A stretch of DNA of 64,000 bases from Bin55 sp965116055 (GTDB lineage: Bacteria; Pseudomonadota; Gammaproteobacteria; Pseudomonadales; Azotimanducaceae). The first letter of the stretch is position 1. Every line of letters starts with the position of its first letter. The translations under genes were made by a program, and so were the position numbers. The stretch lies in assembly GCA_965116055.1 (NCBI GenBank), contig OZ220466.1:1116001-1180000 (forward strand). Reading direction: 5' to 3'. The notes under the pieces were generated by a model, which made no database searches, had not been told where the DNA came from, and saw only the letters and a list, made by a program, of their open reading frames with translations. Of the stretch, positions 1-8,392 are shown piece by piece.

Positions 1-570
1 CGCGCAACGCCTCAGCGCGAGTGGCTCGACCCGGACTTGATGTACTTTAAAGCCTCGAAGACGCGCGAGCTGTTACGAAGTTATTTCCAAGATTTCGACC
101 GCACGCACAATGCAAAGGCCGGTCGTGATTGGATACAACAAGAGATTGAACGCCTGAATCTCAAGTTAACGCCGGAGGAAGCAGCACGGGCACTTGATTT
201 CGACTCGCCGGAGGATCTATTCATTGAAGTCGCGTTAGGTTCGATGAAAGCTCGTCAAATCCTTATCGAAATTGCCCAATTGCAATTCGAGGTAAGTGAT
301 ATGCTGGAAACGGATGACGAATCCAAAGTAACGATGCAAATTCATTTGTCCGCTATCGACCGTAAAAACTTGATTCGCGATATCACCAAGGAAATTGCTG
401 ACTTAAACGTGAACATCGTCAATCTCAAATTAGGCGCTCCGGCATTGGATGCGGTAGCTACTGCCGACATTTGGATCCAGGTGAGTGACTTAAACGAAGC
501 ATCGTTGGTGATTGTGAGCCTACGGCGGCTTCACCGCGTGATTGACGCGCGGTTGGTCGGTTCGCGCTGA
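1..570 (+). CDS. relA: RelA (p)ppGpp synthetase, C-terminal part, open at left edge
   Basis: The reading frame is open from base 1 to a TGA at 568-570, so only the last 189 codons of a stringent-response (p)ppGpp synthetase are seen. The first visible residues (PQREWLDPDL) match the linker after the TGS domain of RelA (NPSRDWLNPNL in E. coli). The alpha-helical domain follows (GRDWIQQEIERL), then an ACT/RRM domain (about residues 110-185, with DRKNLIRDITKEIADLNVNI and VIDARL). The ending VIDARL favours RelA over SpoT. The roughly 70-residue zinc-finger domain with its Cys-Cys motif, which lies between these two domains in E. coli RelA, is absent: the helical domain runs into the ACT domain through a short acidic linker. 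The catalytic part lies outside the window. Confidence 0.85.
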   Translation, partial: RATPQREWLDPDLMYFKASKTRELLRSYFQDFDRTHNAKAGRDWIQQEIERLNLKLTPEEAARALDFDSPEDLFIEVALGSMKARQILIEIAQLQFEVSDMLETDDESKVTMQIHLSAIDRKNLIRDITKEIADLNVNIVNLKLGAPALDAVATADIWIQVSDLNEASLVIVSLRRLHRVIDARLVGSR

Positions 571-604
571 TTTAAGTATTCGTTTGAAAGAACATCGAAC
601 CGGC

Positions 605-1507
605 ATGGCGAAGGTGCAGTCGGTTCAGGTCGGCGATCACGAAGGTCAGCGTCTCGACAACTTCCTCATGTCGCATCTGCGAGGCGTGCCGCGCAGTCAT
701 ATCTTTAAGATGATTCGAACGGGTGAGGTGCGCGTGAACGGATCCCGTTGCCGGCCTCATACTCGACTTGATGCGAGCGATTTCGTTCGCATTCCGCCCG
801 TTCGGGTTCGAAACGATGAGGGTGAAATTCCCATCCCGCCGGGGTTGCTCGACAAACTGAGGCAGGCTGTAGTTTACGAGGACTCGAATGTCATCATTCT
901 TGATAAACCGGTCGGCGTTGCTGTGCATCGCGGAACCGGCGAACGCGTTGGCATTGCCGAAGTGTTAGGAAGATTATTCGAGACTGATGCAATGCATCTT
1001 CTACATCGATTAGACAAGGCAACTTCCGGTTGTTTGGCCATTGCAAAAAACCGCCGCACGATGATCGACTATCACCGGTGGTTTCGCGAGGGGGTCATCA
1101 AAAAAAAGTATGACGTCATAGTAGAAGGTAGGTGGTTCGGTGCCCGCCAGACGGTAGACGCCCGGCTTGAACGCTTTCACCTTGCGAACGGTGAGCGGCG
1201 CGTGCGCGTGAATGATCGAGGTCAGCTCTCCCGTACGGAATTTCGCGTCGTAAAACGCGCCCCAGTAGCAACATGGCTGACAGCGCATCCGGCGACGGGA
1301 CGCACGCACCAAATTCGGGTCCATGCACAGTTCATCAACCACTCAATCCTTGGCGATCGCAAATACGGTAATCGCCACTTTCGGCCGACGCCACCGCGCA
1401 TGATGTTGCATGCGCGCACCATTGCGCTACCGGGTGTCGGTACGATAGAAGCGCCGTTGCCTGCCGCATTCTCTAGCTACTGGAGTCGCCTTCAAGCAGG
1501 GGATTGA
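605..1507 (+). CDS. rluC: RluC-type 23S rRNA pseudouridine synthase
   Basis: This is a RluA/RluC-family pseudouridine synthase; RluC makes pseudouridines 955, 2504 and 2580 of 23S rRNA in E. coli. An N-terminal S4 RNA-binding domain (about residues 16-75, QRLDNFLMSHLRGVPRSHIF) is followed by the catalytic domain with the family motif HRLDKATSGCLAIAKN, whose Asp is the catalytic residue. The C-terminal motif GRTHQIRVH is also present. The ATG at 605 was chosen because it begins at the S4 domain; the frame is open further upstream into relA without similarity. Placement beside yceF, yceD and rpmF matches E. coli and supports RluC over RluA or RluD. The 3' end overlaps the convergent yceF by 35 bp. 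Confidence 0.9.
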   Translation: MAKVQSVQVGDHEGQRLDNFLMSHLRGVPRSHIFKMIRTGEVRVNGSRCRPHTRLDASDFVRIPPVRVRNDEGEIPIPPGLLDKLRQAVVYEDSNVIILDKPVGVAVHRGTGERVGIAEVLGRLFETDAMHLLHRLDKATSGCLAIAKNRRTMIDYHRWFREGVIKKKYDVIVEGRWFGARQTVDARLERFHLANGERRVRVNDRGQLSRTEFRVVKRAPVATWLTAHPATGRTHQIRVHAQFINHSILGDRKYGNRHFRPTPPRMMLHARTIALPGVGTIEAPLPAAFSSYWSRLQAGD

Positions 1508-2072
1508 TCCCGAATTCACGAAGCGTTGCGGCCAACTGAATAAGAGGCAAGCCAATTAAAGCGCTTGGGTCGTCCGAAGTCACCCGATTAAATAGCAATG
1601 GGCCTCGCTGCTCGGCCTTAATTGCAGCTGCAGTATCAAACGGTTGGTCAAGCGAGACGTAGCGTGTAATTTCCTCTTCCTGGAGTTTACGCATTTCAAC
1701 TTCGGTTGATACCGAAAACTGCGCTGTGCGATTCGAAGACATGACTGCCACGGCACTGTAGAAAGTTACTAGGCAATTCGAAATCAATTTGAGATGTGCT
1801 ATGGCAGTTACGGCGTTTCCGGGTTTGCCTAAGGCCCGATCACCTATCGCACATACCTGATCCCCGCCAATCACTACGGCGTTCGGTCGTGAGGTCAGTA
1901 CAGCCCTTGCTTTCGCAAAAGCAAGACGATGAGCCAACTCGCTTGGTTTTTCATGGGGTTGCGGAGACTCGTCGACGTTTGGTGCTATCGTGTCGAATTC
2001 GAAGCCAGCTGCGGTTAACTGCTGTCGACGATATCGCGATCCTGATGCCAGGATCAAACGTTTCGTTGCCAC
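1473..2072 (-). CDS. yceF: Maf-like nucleotide pyrophosphatase YceF (m7GTP type)
   Basis: Maf/YceF-family house-cleaning nucleotide pyrophosphatase of 199 aa (E. coli YceF has 194). The Maf signature is at the N-terminus (LILASGSRYRRQQL), followed by the phosphate-contacting PNVDES and the catalytic Asp segment VIGGDQVC. The C-terminal DDPSALIGLPLIQLAATL is typical. E. coli YceF hydrolyses 7-methyl-GTP; the same specificity is inferred from synteny (rluC-yceF-yceD). It is transcribed against its neighbours and overlaps the end of rluC tail to tail. The divergent gap to yceD is short and should hold both promoters. Confidence 0.9.
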   Translation of the reverse strand: MATKRLILASGSRYRRQQLTAAGFEFDTIAPNVDESPQPHEKPSELAHRLAFAKARAVLTSRPNAVVIGGDQVCAIGDRALGKPGNAVTAIAHLKLISNCLVTFYSAVAVMSSNRTAQFSVSTEVEMRKLQEEEITRYVSLDQPFDTAAAIKAEQRGPLLFNRVTSDDPSALIGLPLIQLAATLREFGINPLLEGDSSS

Positions 2073-2131
2073 GTCACCAGGTGATTTAACTCAGTCGTCA
2101 GATCGCATTGGTGCAACTCGTTGCACATGAA

Positions 2132-2674
2132 ATGATTAGATTAATATTTCAACAACGTTGTGGATTTATATCTGTCGCGGTGAAGGTAACGCCTCAAGAT
2201 TATGCGCGGGCCAATCGTCAGTGGCGCGGGACCGTCCCTCTGTCTGCATTCGAAAGACTACCGCACGAACTTGATGCGCGCGGAAGCGAAGTAGAAGTCT
2301 TACTTGCGTTCAGCCTGAACGAGTACGGTCACGTCAGGATGTGCGGACACGCGCAGATTCTGGCGAAGCTGACATGTCACCGATGCTTGGCCGCGGTACC
2401 TTGCGCCGTGCGAGCAGAAATTGATACGCTGGTCGTGCAATCGGATGCCCTTGCACGACAATTAGCGCAAGAGACCGATGTGCTCGTGATTGATAAACCC
2501 CCGGTCGATATTTGCGAGCTGGTCGAAGATGACTTGATCTTGAGCATACCTTGGCGCGTGTGCGACGACATGGACAACTGTCCTCGCTCTTCAGTTCGAC
2601 AATATTTGGCCCAGACAACCGAAGAGAGACAGCATCCGTTCAAAAATCTACGTGATCTTCTGCAGGATAGTTAA
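2132..2674 (+). CDS. yceD: YceD / DUF177 family protein (23S rRNA accumulation protein)
   Basis: DUF177 protein, linked in E. coli and plants to 23S rRNA accumulation and almost always next to rpmF, as here. The family cysteines are visible (CHRC), as is the acidic C-terminal motif ICELVEDDLILSIP. The start is uncertain: in-frame candidates are TTG 2108, GTG 2111, ATG 2132 and GTG 2180. Alignment to E. coli YceD suggests that little precedes the VKVTPQDYARA segment, so GTG 2180 is a real alternative; ATG 2132 is given as a compromise. It is likely co-transcribed with rpmF, 38 nt downstream. Confidence 0.85.
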   Translation: MIRLIFQQRCGFISVAVKVTPQDYARANRQWRGTVPLSAFERLPHELDARGSEVEVLLAFSLNEYGHVRMCGHAQILAKLTCHRCLAAVPCAVRAEIDTLVVQSDALARQLAQETDVLVIDKPPVDICELVEDDLILSIPWRVCDDMDNCPRSSVRQYLAQTTEERQHPFKNLRDLLQDS

Positions 2675-2712
2675 TAATTGGCTGCCTCAAGTGCTTAGGG
2701 TGGTTGCGGATC

Positions 2713-2916
2713 ATGGCAGTTCAACAAAATCGTAAGACGCGGTCTAAACGCGGAAAGCGGCGTACGCATCAAAAACTCAAGAAACCCGCGATTTCAATGG
2801 ATTCGTTGACGGGCGACATTCATTTGCGCCATCATGTGAGTCCCGATGGGTTTTACCGGGGCAAACTAGCGATCGACAAAACCGAGAGCGCTCCCCAAGA
2901 TAGCGCCCCTTCATAG
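2713..2916 (+). CDS. rpmF: 50S ribosomal protein L32
   Basis: Ribosomal protein L32, 67 aa. The basic start AVQQNRKTRSKRGKRRTH is the family hallmark, followed by HVSPDGFYRGK. The start ATG at 2713 gives the usual MAVQQ N-terminus; an earlier in-frame start at 2704 would only add MRI. Like E. coli L32, this copy lacks the four zinc-binding cysteines of the Zn-type paralogue. The C-terminal tail rich in Ser, Ala and Pro is a little longer than in E. coli. It sits between yceD and plsX as in most gammaproteobacteria. Confidence 0.95.
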   Translation: MAVQQNRKTRSKRGKRRTHQKLKKPAISMDSLTGDIHLRHHVSPDGFYRGKLAIDKTESAPQDSAPS

Positions 2917-2946
2917 TCCTGCTGCCTTACTGCGGCAGCAACGAGC

Positions 2947-3939
2947 ATGGCACGTACCTGCCGAATCGTCGTTGATCTACTAGGTGCTGAACTACCCGCG
3001 AATATCTTAGTGGATGGCGCGATTGGTGTCGCCGATCGCCATCCGACCTGCGAAATCTCGTTTATTTGCAATCGGGATGAACTTAAGCCAAACGTACAGG
3101 ATCGTTATTCTGTTGTGCACTGCACAGAATGGGTGCGTGAACAGGACAGCTTACGAGATATATTGCTTGAGCGAAGGTCGAGCTCCATGCATATCGGGAT
3201 GCGCATGTTGGCAGAAAGATCCGCCGATGGATTCGTCAGCGTAGGTAATACCGGAGCGCTGATGGCGCTCGGGTGCCGGTTCCTGAAAACGCTGCACGGC
3301 ATTGATCGTCCGGCTATGATCAAAGAATTCGATGGATGGCGCCAACCATTTTGGATGCTTGATCTAGGTGCGAATATCGTGCGCAAACCAACGACGCTTT
3401 ATCAATTTGCGGTGCTTGGCTCGGCGTATGCTTCACGGGTGAGAGGCGTCTGCTCTCCTCGCGTGGCGTTAATGAATATCGGCGTTGAAGAGCGTAAAGG
3501 GCCCACGTTATTGCGGGACGCAGCGATCTTGCTTGACCAGGCAAAGGAAGTGAATTTCGTTGGGTTCGTGGAACCGAATCGCATGTTCGATGGTACCGCA
3601 GATGTGGTAGTCACGGACGGCTATGTAGGCAATATTGCGCTCAAAGCAGTCGAAGGCACGGTAAATTTCATTCGTGAGATTTTTTTCCATGAACTGGCCG
3701 AAGATAAAGACGGTGATGTGTCCCAGCTCGTTCGTAAGCGCGCGCGCAAGCGGTTTCGTCGTCTTATGAAAAAATTGGATTCACAGCGTCATAACGGCGC
3801 GAGCTTTGTAGGTTTGAATGGTGTGGTTGTTAAGAGCCACAATAGCACGACTCAAGCGGGTATGACTGCTGCGATTGAGCAGGCAATACGCGAAGTAAAA
3901 CTGCGTGTACCTTCCAAAATTCAGCAATGTTGTAAATAA
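2947..3939 (+). CDS. plsX: Phosphate acyltransferase PlsX, divergent N-terminus
   Basis: PlsX makes acyl-phosphate from acyl-ACP for phospholipid synthesis. At 330 aa it has near-normal length and aligns with E. coli PlsX over most of its span (SVGNTGALMA, DLGAN, ALMNIGVEERKG, VTDGYVGNIALKAVEGT, NGASFVGLNGVVVKSH). Two conserved places differ. The N-terminal ALDVMGGDFGP-type motif is replaced by VVDLLGAELPAN, and the HG pair that follows the late VIKS segment is HN. The gene normally next in line, fabH, is missing: fabD begins only 12 nt after the stop. The family assignment is firm; full activity is not proven. Confidence 0.87.
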   Translation: MARTCRIVVDLLGAELPANILVDGAIGVADRHPTCEISFICNRDELKPNVQDRYSVVHCTEWVREQDSLRDILLERRSSSMHIGMRMLAERSADGFVSVGNTGALMALGCRFLKTLHGIDRPAMIKEFDGWRQPFWMLDLGANIVRKPTTLYQFAVLGSAYASRVRGVCSPRVALMNIGVEERKGPTLLRDAAILLDQAKEVNFVGFVEPNRMFDGTADVVVTDGYVGNIALKAVEGTVNFIREIFFHELAEDKDGDVSQLVRKRARKRFRRLMKKLDSQRHNGASFVGLNGVVVKSHNSTTQAGMTAAIEQAIREVKLRVPSKIQQCCK

Positions 3940-3951
3940 GGAGCCACTTAC

Positions 3952-4887
3952 GTGCCCATCGGTTACGTGTTTCCAGGTCAAGGTGCTCAAGGTGTCGGCA
4001 TGCTTGCTGATCTCAGAGCGACATATGACCATCTTGATAAACGATTAATCCAGGGATCCGATATCGTCGGCGAAGATCTCGTTAAGCTTGTGTCGGAAGG
4101 TCCGAGCGAACGCTTAAACGCGACTGAAATCACACAACCGGTCATGCTTGCCATGTCGGTAGCCTTGTATGAAGTTTGGCGCGAAGCTGGTGGCGAAGCG
4201 CCGCATGCGGTTGCTGGACATAGTCTCGGCGAGTACTCGGCATTGACTGTCGCGGGTGTATTCGAGTTTAGCGATGCAATCAAACTGGTGCACGAGCGAG
4301 GCAAATTGATGCAGCAGGCGGTGCCGAGTGGAGAAGGGCGTATGGCGGCTATCCTAGGTGTCGAGCTAGACGATTTGCAAGCGCTTTGTGATGCGACGAG
4401 TGCGGTTGTAGCCCCTGCCAATATCAATGCACCAGGGCAAGTGGTGATAGCGGGTGAGACATCTGCAGTACAAGCGGTAACCGAGAGCGTGCTTAGCTCT
4501 GGTGATAAGCGCAAACGAGTTGTCCCGTTGGACGTGAGTGTACCTTCGCATTGCGAGTTGATGAAGCCTGCGGCAGAGGGTTTAGCGCAACTGCTTAGGG
4601 CATCGACGATGCGTGATCCTGTATGTCCTATCTATCAAAACGTTGATGCGCAACCTGTCGTCGACATTGAAGGTATTCGCGCTCGTTTGATTCAACAACT
4701 ATCTTCACCCGTTCGATGGGCTGATTGCATGACGCATATGCATGCAAACGGTTGCGATCGTTGGATTGAGTGCGGTCCGGGTAAAGTGCTCACGGGTCTG
4801 GCGCGACGGATTGATCGGCGCATGAAATGTTTATCGATCGGGTCGCTGGATGATTTCAACGACGCACTTGCGAGCGTAACTACATGA
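3952..4887 (+). CDS. fabD: Malonyl-CoA:ACP transacylase FabD
   Basis: FabD moves the malonyl group from CoA to acyl carrier protein, supplying type II fatty acid synthesis. All catalytic features can be seen: GQGAQG near the N-terminus, nucleophile Ser91 in GHSLGE, Arg116 in HERGKLM and His200 in VPSHCEL. The length (311 aa) is standard. The start is GTG at 3952, preceded by the purine-rich AAGGAG of the plsX tail. The stop overlaps the fabG start by four bases (ATGA), implying translational coupling. Confidence 0.95.
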   Translation: MPIGYVFPGQGAQGVGMLADLRATYDHLDKRLIQGSDIVGEDLVKLVSEGPSERLNATEITQPVMLAMSVALYEVWREAGGEAPHAVAGHSLGEYSALTVAGVFEFSDAIKLVHERGKLMQQAVPSGEGRMAAILGVELDDLQALCDATSAVVAPANINAPGQVVIAGETSAVQAVTESVLSSGDKRKRVVPLDVSVPSHCELMKPAAEGLAQLLRASTMRDPVCPIYQNVDAQPVVDIEGIRARLIQQLSSPVRWADCMTHMHANGCDRWIECGPGKVLTGLARRIDRRMKCLSIGSLDDFNDALASVTT

Positions 4888-5609
4888 CGCGTCATATTGC
4901 ACTTGTGACAGGAGCCAGTCGCGGGATCGGGGCAGCCATTGCGAAACGCCTAAGTACAGAGGATAACTTCGTATTTGGGTCTGCTACCAGCGCTGCAGGG
5001 GTGCACCAGATCAACGCTGCTTTGGGGGCACACGGCGCTGGCATTGTCCTAAGGTTAGAAGATCCGCAATCCGTCGCTCAGGCTGTCGAGCAAGTTTCTG
5101 CGAAAGGCAGCCCAACGATCTTGGTCAACAACGCAGGTATCACGAAAGATAACTTAATGTTGCGCATGTCGGATGAAGATTGGGCAGAGGTTATTTCGAC
5201 CAATCTCATTGCTTTGCATCGTATCTGTAAACCATTATTGCGAGGCATGATGCGTGAACGTTGGGGGCGGATCGTCAATGTAGGATCCGTCGTAGCTCGC
5301 ACTGGTAATGCCGGTCAAGCGAATTACGCCGCGGCAAAAGCGGGTATGGAAGGGTTTACAAGGAGTTTGGCACAGGAATTAGGCAGCCGGGGTATTACGG
5401 TTAATTGCGTTGCGCCAGGTTTTATTGAAACCGATATGACATCGGCTCTTCCAGACAAGGCGAGGGCACAATTGCTAGAGCGCATTCCGCTTGGCCGAAT
5501 GGGAGAACCTGATGAGGTCGCCGAAATGGTCGCATTTCTTACGAGTGAGAGCAGTTCGTACATCACGGGTCAGACCATTGCCGTAAATGGGGGCATGCTG
5601 GCCTACTGA
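4884..5609 (+). CDS. fabG: 3-oxoacyl-ACP reductase FabG
   Basis: NADPH-dependent reductase of the fatty acid elongation cycle, a short-chain dehydrogenase of 241 aa. The Rossmann motif TGASRGIG (residues 9-16) and NNAG are present. The catalytic tetrad Asn107, Ser135, Tyr148 and Lys152 (NYAAAKAG) is intact. The C-terminal TGQTIAVNGGM is the usual FabG ending. The genomic place between fabD and acpP separates it from the many other SDRs, including the one at 30.1 kb. Confidence 0.95.
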   Translation: MTRHIALVTGASRGIGAAIAKRLSTEDNFVFGSATSAAGVHQINAALGAHGAGIVLRLEDPQSVAQAVEQVSAKGSPTILVNNAGITKDNLMLRMSDEDWAEVISTNLIALHRICKPLLRGMMRERWGRIVNVGSVVARTGNAGQANYAAAKAGMEGFTRSLAQELGSRGITVNCVAPGFIETDMTSALPDKARAQLLERIPLGRMGEPDEVAEMVAFLTSESSSYITGQTIAVNGGMLAY

Positions 5610-5719
5610 ACTTTCAAGTTCGCGATAGATTGGTCATCGCCAACCTATGCGGAGGCGCGATTAAAATACGCGCACTCATGGACTGAGCTTTGCGCTTGGT
5701 CTTTTTTACACACGTAAAC

Positions 5720-5747
5720 CGTTCTGCCGGTCAAACCTAACAGAACG
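5720..5747. promoter_or_regulatory. Inverted repeat upstream of acpP, possible operator
   Basis: A perfect 7-bp inverted repeat (CGTTCTG / CAGAACG) separated by 14 nt lies about 40 nt upstream of the acpP start, in the 175-nt gap after fabG. Strong independent transcription of acpP is usual in gammaproteobacteria, so a regulator-binding site or mRNA hairpin is plausible. I do not recognise the regulator, and a repeat of this length could occur by chance. Confidence 0.25.
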
Positions 5748-5784
5748 TTCGTACAAGTCCTTGGTTATGGAGTGAATTCGGCTT

Positions 5785-6030
5785 ATGAGTAGTTCATTAA
5801 TGGAACGGATCAAAAGCATTGTGGCTAAGCAATTAAAGGTCGAAATGGACGAGATCAAGGAGGAGTCTTCGTTAGAGGAAGACCTTGGTGCCGATTCGTT
5901 GGATCGGGTCGAACTCGTGATGGCTTTTGAGGAAGAATTCGAGATAGAAATCGTTGATGAGGATGCCGAGAGTATCACTACAGTTGCCGAAGCGCACAAC
6001 TACATTAAGAGCGTAGTAGGCGAAGACTAA
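5785..6030 (+). CDS. acpP: Acyl carrier protein
   Basis: Small acidic acyl carrier protein of 81 aa. The 4'-phosphopantetheine attachment serine is Ser38 in LGADSLDRVELVMAFEEEF, the invariant ACP motif. The N-terminus is three or four residues longer than usual; an internal ATG five codons in (5800) is an alternative start. It lies between fabG and fabF, as in E. coli, with its own 175-nt upstream region. Confidence 0.95.
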   Translation: MSSSLMERIKSIVAKQLKVEMDEIKEESSLEEDLGADSLDRVELVMAFEEEFEIEIVDEDAESITTVAEAHNYIKSVVGED

Positions 6031-6098
6031 CGAACTTGAGATTTACATTTCCTAAAGGGAATACAGGCATCTCTATCTAATTGACCAGTTGAACGCAT

Positions 6099-7334
6099 AT
6101 GAGTAAACGGCGCGTTGTAGTAACTGGCATTGGTTTGATCACACCGATTGGGCTAGATACCGCAACGTCATGGCAAGCCGCGTTAAATGGGGTGAGCGGT
6201 GGCAATCGATTAGATTCCTTTGATACAAGCAATCAACGCGTAAAAATCGGCGCGAGCATCAAAGGATTTGACGTTACTCAATACATGGATGCCCGTGAAG
6301 CGCGTCGCCTTGACTTGTTCTTACAGTTAGGGCTAGCTGTGGTAGATCAAGCGGTGGAAAATGCGGGCATTGCCGATCCGCCCGACCCGGAGCGTATTGG
6401 CGTTGCAATGGGGTCCGGCATTGGTGGCATCAAGACCATTGAAGATACCCATAGCGTACTGATTGAGCGCGGCCCGCGGCGCGTATCGCCCTTTTTTGTG
6501 CCTTCTAGCGTGATCAACATGATCTCTGGCAATGCGTCAATCAAGCACGGCTTTAAAGGTCCCAATATTGCGATCGTGACGGCTTGCACATCGGGAACCC
6601 ACAATATCGGATATGGGTACCGCATGATTCAATATGGCGATGCGGATGTGATGGTTGTAGGTGGTTCGGAGTGCTCGACCACGCCGCTCACCATTGCTGG
6701 GTTTGGAGCGATGCGTGCGCTTTCGATGCGAAACGACGAGCCGGAAAAGGCGAGTCGGCCATGGGACGTTGATCGCGACGGTTTTTTACTCGGCGACGGC
6801 GCCGGTGCATTAGTCATTGAAGAATACGAACGTGCCAAGGCGCGTAATGCGGACATTATTTGCGAAATCACCGGCTTTGGGGTGAGTGCCGATGCACACC
6901 ACATTACCAGTCCGCCAGACGACGGACATGGGGCGGTAGCATGTATGAGAAACGCGGTTTCGGAAGCCAACATTTCGCTGAGTGCGGTTCAGTATGTGAA
7001 TGCCCACGGTACGTCTACGCCGCAAGGCGATATTGCTGAAACGCTTGCCATTAAGGAAGTGTTCGGCTCGTCGTCCCCTACACTTGCCGTGAGTTCGTCC
7101 AAATCTATGGTCGGACATCTTCTAGGGGCTGCAGGCGCAGTTGAAGCAGGATTCTGCGCACTATCCATTCGCGATCAACGGGTTCATCCGACCATTAACC
7201 TTGAAACCCAGGATCCTGCGTGCGATTTAGATTATGTACCGAACGCGGCGCGCGATATGAAACTCGATCACGTTTTGTCGAACTCATTCGGCTTCGGCGG
7301 CACGAACGGTAGTCTAATCTTCAGTCGCATTTAA
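6099..7334 (+). CDS. fabF: 3-oxoacyl-ACP synthase II (FabF)
   Basis: Beta-ketoacyl-ACP synthase II, the elongating condensing enzyme of fatty acid synthesis. The thiolase-fold catalytic triad is intact: Cys163 (VTACTSGTH), His303 (NAHGTSTPQGD) and His340 (SSSKSMVGHLLGAAG, with Lys335). The length of 411 aa and the C-terminal NSFGFGGTNGSL are standard. With fabH absent from this cluster, initiation of fatty acid synthesis must come from a gene elsewhere or from decarboxylative priming. Confidence 0.95.
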   Translation: MSKRRVVVTGIGLITPIGLDTATSWQAALNGVSGGNRLDSFDTSNQRVKIGASIKGFDVTQYMDAREARRLDLFLQLGLAVVDQAVENAGIADPPDPERIGVAMGSGIGGIKTIEDTHSVLIERGPRRVSPFFVPSSVINMISGNASIKHGFKGPNIAIVTACTSGTHNIGYGYRMIQYGDADVMVVGGSECSTTPLTIAGFGAMRALSMRNDEPEKASRPWDVDRDGFLLGDGAGALVIEEYERAKARNADIICEITGFGVSADAHHITSPPDDGHGAVACMRNAVSEANISLSAVQYVNAHGTSTPQGDIAETLAIKEVFGSSSPTLAVSSSKSMVGHLLGAAGAVEAGFCALSIRDQRVHPTINLETQDPACDLDYVPNAARDMKLDHVLSNSFGFGGTNGSLIFSRI

Positions 7335-7347
7335 CTATCGACATGCC

Positions 7348-8355
7348 ATGCGGTGGTTTCTACTCGGCGCGGCGATTCTTTTAATATCTCTCACGGCTGC
7401 TGCGGTCTATGGATATCGATATCTTCACGTGCCGTCGCACACTGTAACCAAGCCGGTCGAATTCATCGTTGCGCACGGCGATTCGCTCGCCGTAGTGGCA
7501 GAAAACTTGGTGACGCAAGGAGTGCTTGACAGCGCGTGGCCATTTGAGTGGCTAGCGCGGATTCAAAACCAAGGCGATCAGATTAAACGCGGCGAATATC
7601 AATTTGAAGGGGCCGTCTCACCGCGGAGCGTACTTGATAAACTGGTTAGAGGATCGGTGATCACTTATAGCGTGCAATTGAAGGAAGGTGTGCGCTTGGA
7701 AAAATACCTTGCTGTCTTGCGTAGCAAGCCTAAACTCGAGAACGACATTGAAGGCATCACACCGAAAAACATCATTGAACGATTACAACTTCGTATTGAA
7801 GAGACTCATGGCGAAGGGTTGTTTTTTCCCGAGACGTACCAATATCGTGCCGGCGAAACAGCCAGTTCGATTTTGCAGCGAGCCTTCGATCTCATGCAAA
7901 ACGAGCTCAATGTAGTCTGGCTTCATGCTTCAAAGGACATTCGAATAGAGTCGAAGTACGAATTGCTCATCGTGGCATCTCTGATCGAACGCGAGTCGCA
8001 TATCATGGAAGATAGGGCACGGATTTCGGGAGTGATTCATAGACGGTTGGGATTAGGTATGTTGTTGCAGATTGATCCCAGCATCCTTTACGCGCTCGGC
8101 GATGACTTTGATGGCCGACTTCGTCGTCGACACTTGCGCATAGATAGTCCTTACAACACCTATCGCGTGAAAGGTCTGCCGCCGTCGCCGATTTGTGCGC
8201 CGAGTCGCGGAGCTCTACGGGCAGCAGCGAATCCGGCACCTGGCAAAGCTCTGTACTTCGTTTCGCGTGGCGATGGTTCTAGCCAATTTAGTGAAACGCT
8301 TAGCGAACATAATCAGGCTGTAGCCCGTTACATTACAAATCGCTCGTCGCCTTGA
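7348..8355 (+). CDS. mltG: Endolytic murein transglycosylase MltG (YceG)
   Basis: Membrane-anchored lytic transglycosylase that cuts nascent glycan strands and ends peptidoglycan polymerisation. One N-terminal membrane helix (about residues 5-24) is followed by a LysM-like part and the YceG catalytic domain. The active-site segment is IVASLIERES, with the catalytic Glu near residue 214; GEGLFFPETY and SPYNTYRVKGLPPSPI are also typical. The 335 aa length fits. In E. coli pabC lies between fabF and this gene; here only 13 nt separate them. Confidence 0.93.
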   Translation: MRWFLLGAAILLISLTAAAVYGYRYLHVPSHTVTKPVEFIVAHGDSLAVVAENLVTQGVLDSAWPFEWLARIQNQGDQIKRGEYQFEGAVSPRSVLDKLVRGSVITYSVQLKEGVRLEKYLAVLRSKPKLENDIEGITPKNIIERLQLRIEETHGEGLFFPETYQYRAGETASSILQRAFDLMQNELNVVWLHASKDIRIESKYELLIVASLIERESHIMEDRARISGVIHRRLGLGMLLQIDPSILYALGDDFDGRLRRRHLRIDSPYNTYRVKGLPPSPICAPSRGALRAAANPAPGKALYFVSRGDGSSQFSETLSEHNQAVARYITNRSSP

Positions 8356-8392
8356 TTGCCATGGTCGAAACATTGCTAACACCGGTGTGTTG

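Noticed and set aside
1010..1342. Minus-strand frames inside rluC.
   Set aside because: Antisense shadows of a clear gene.
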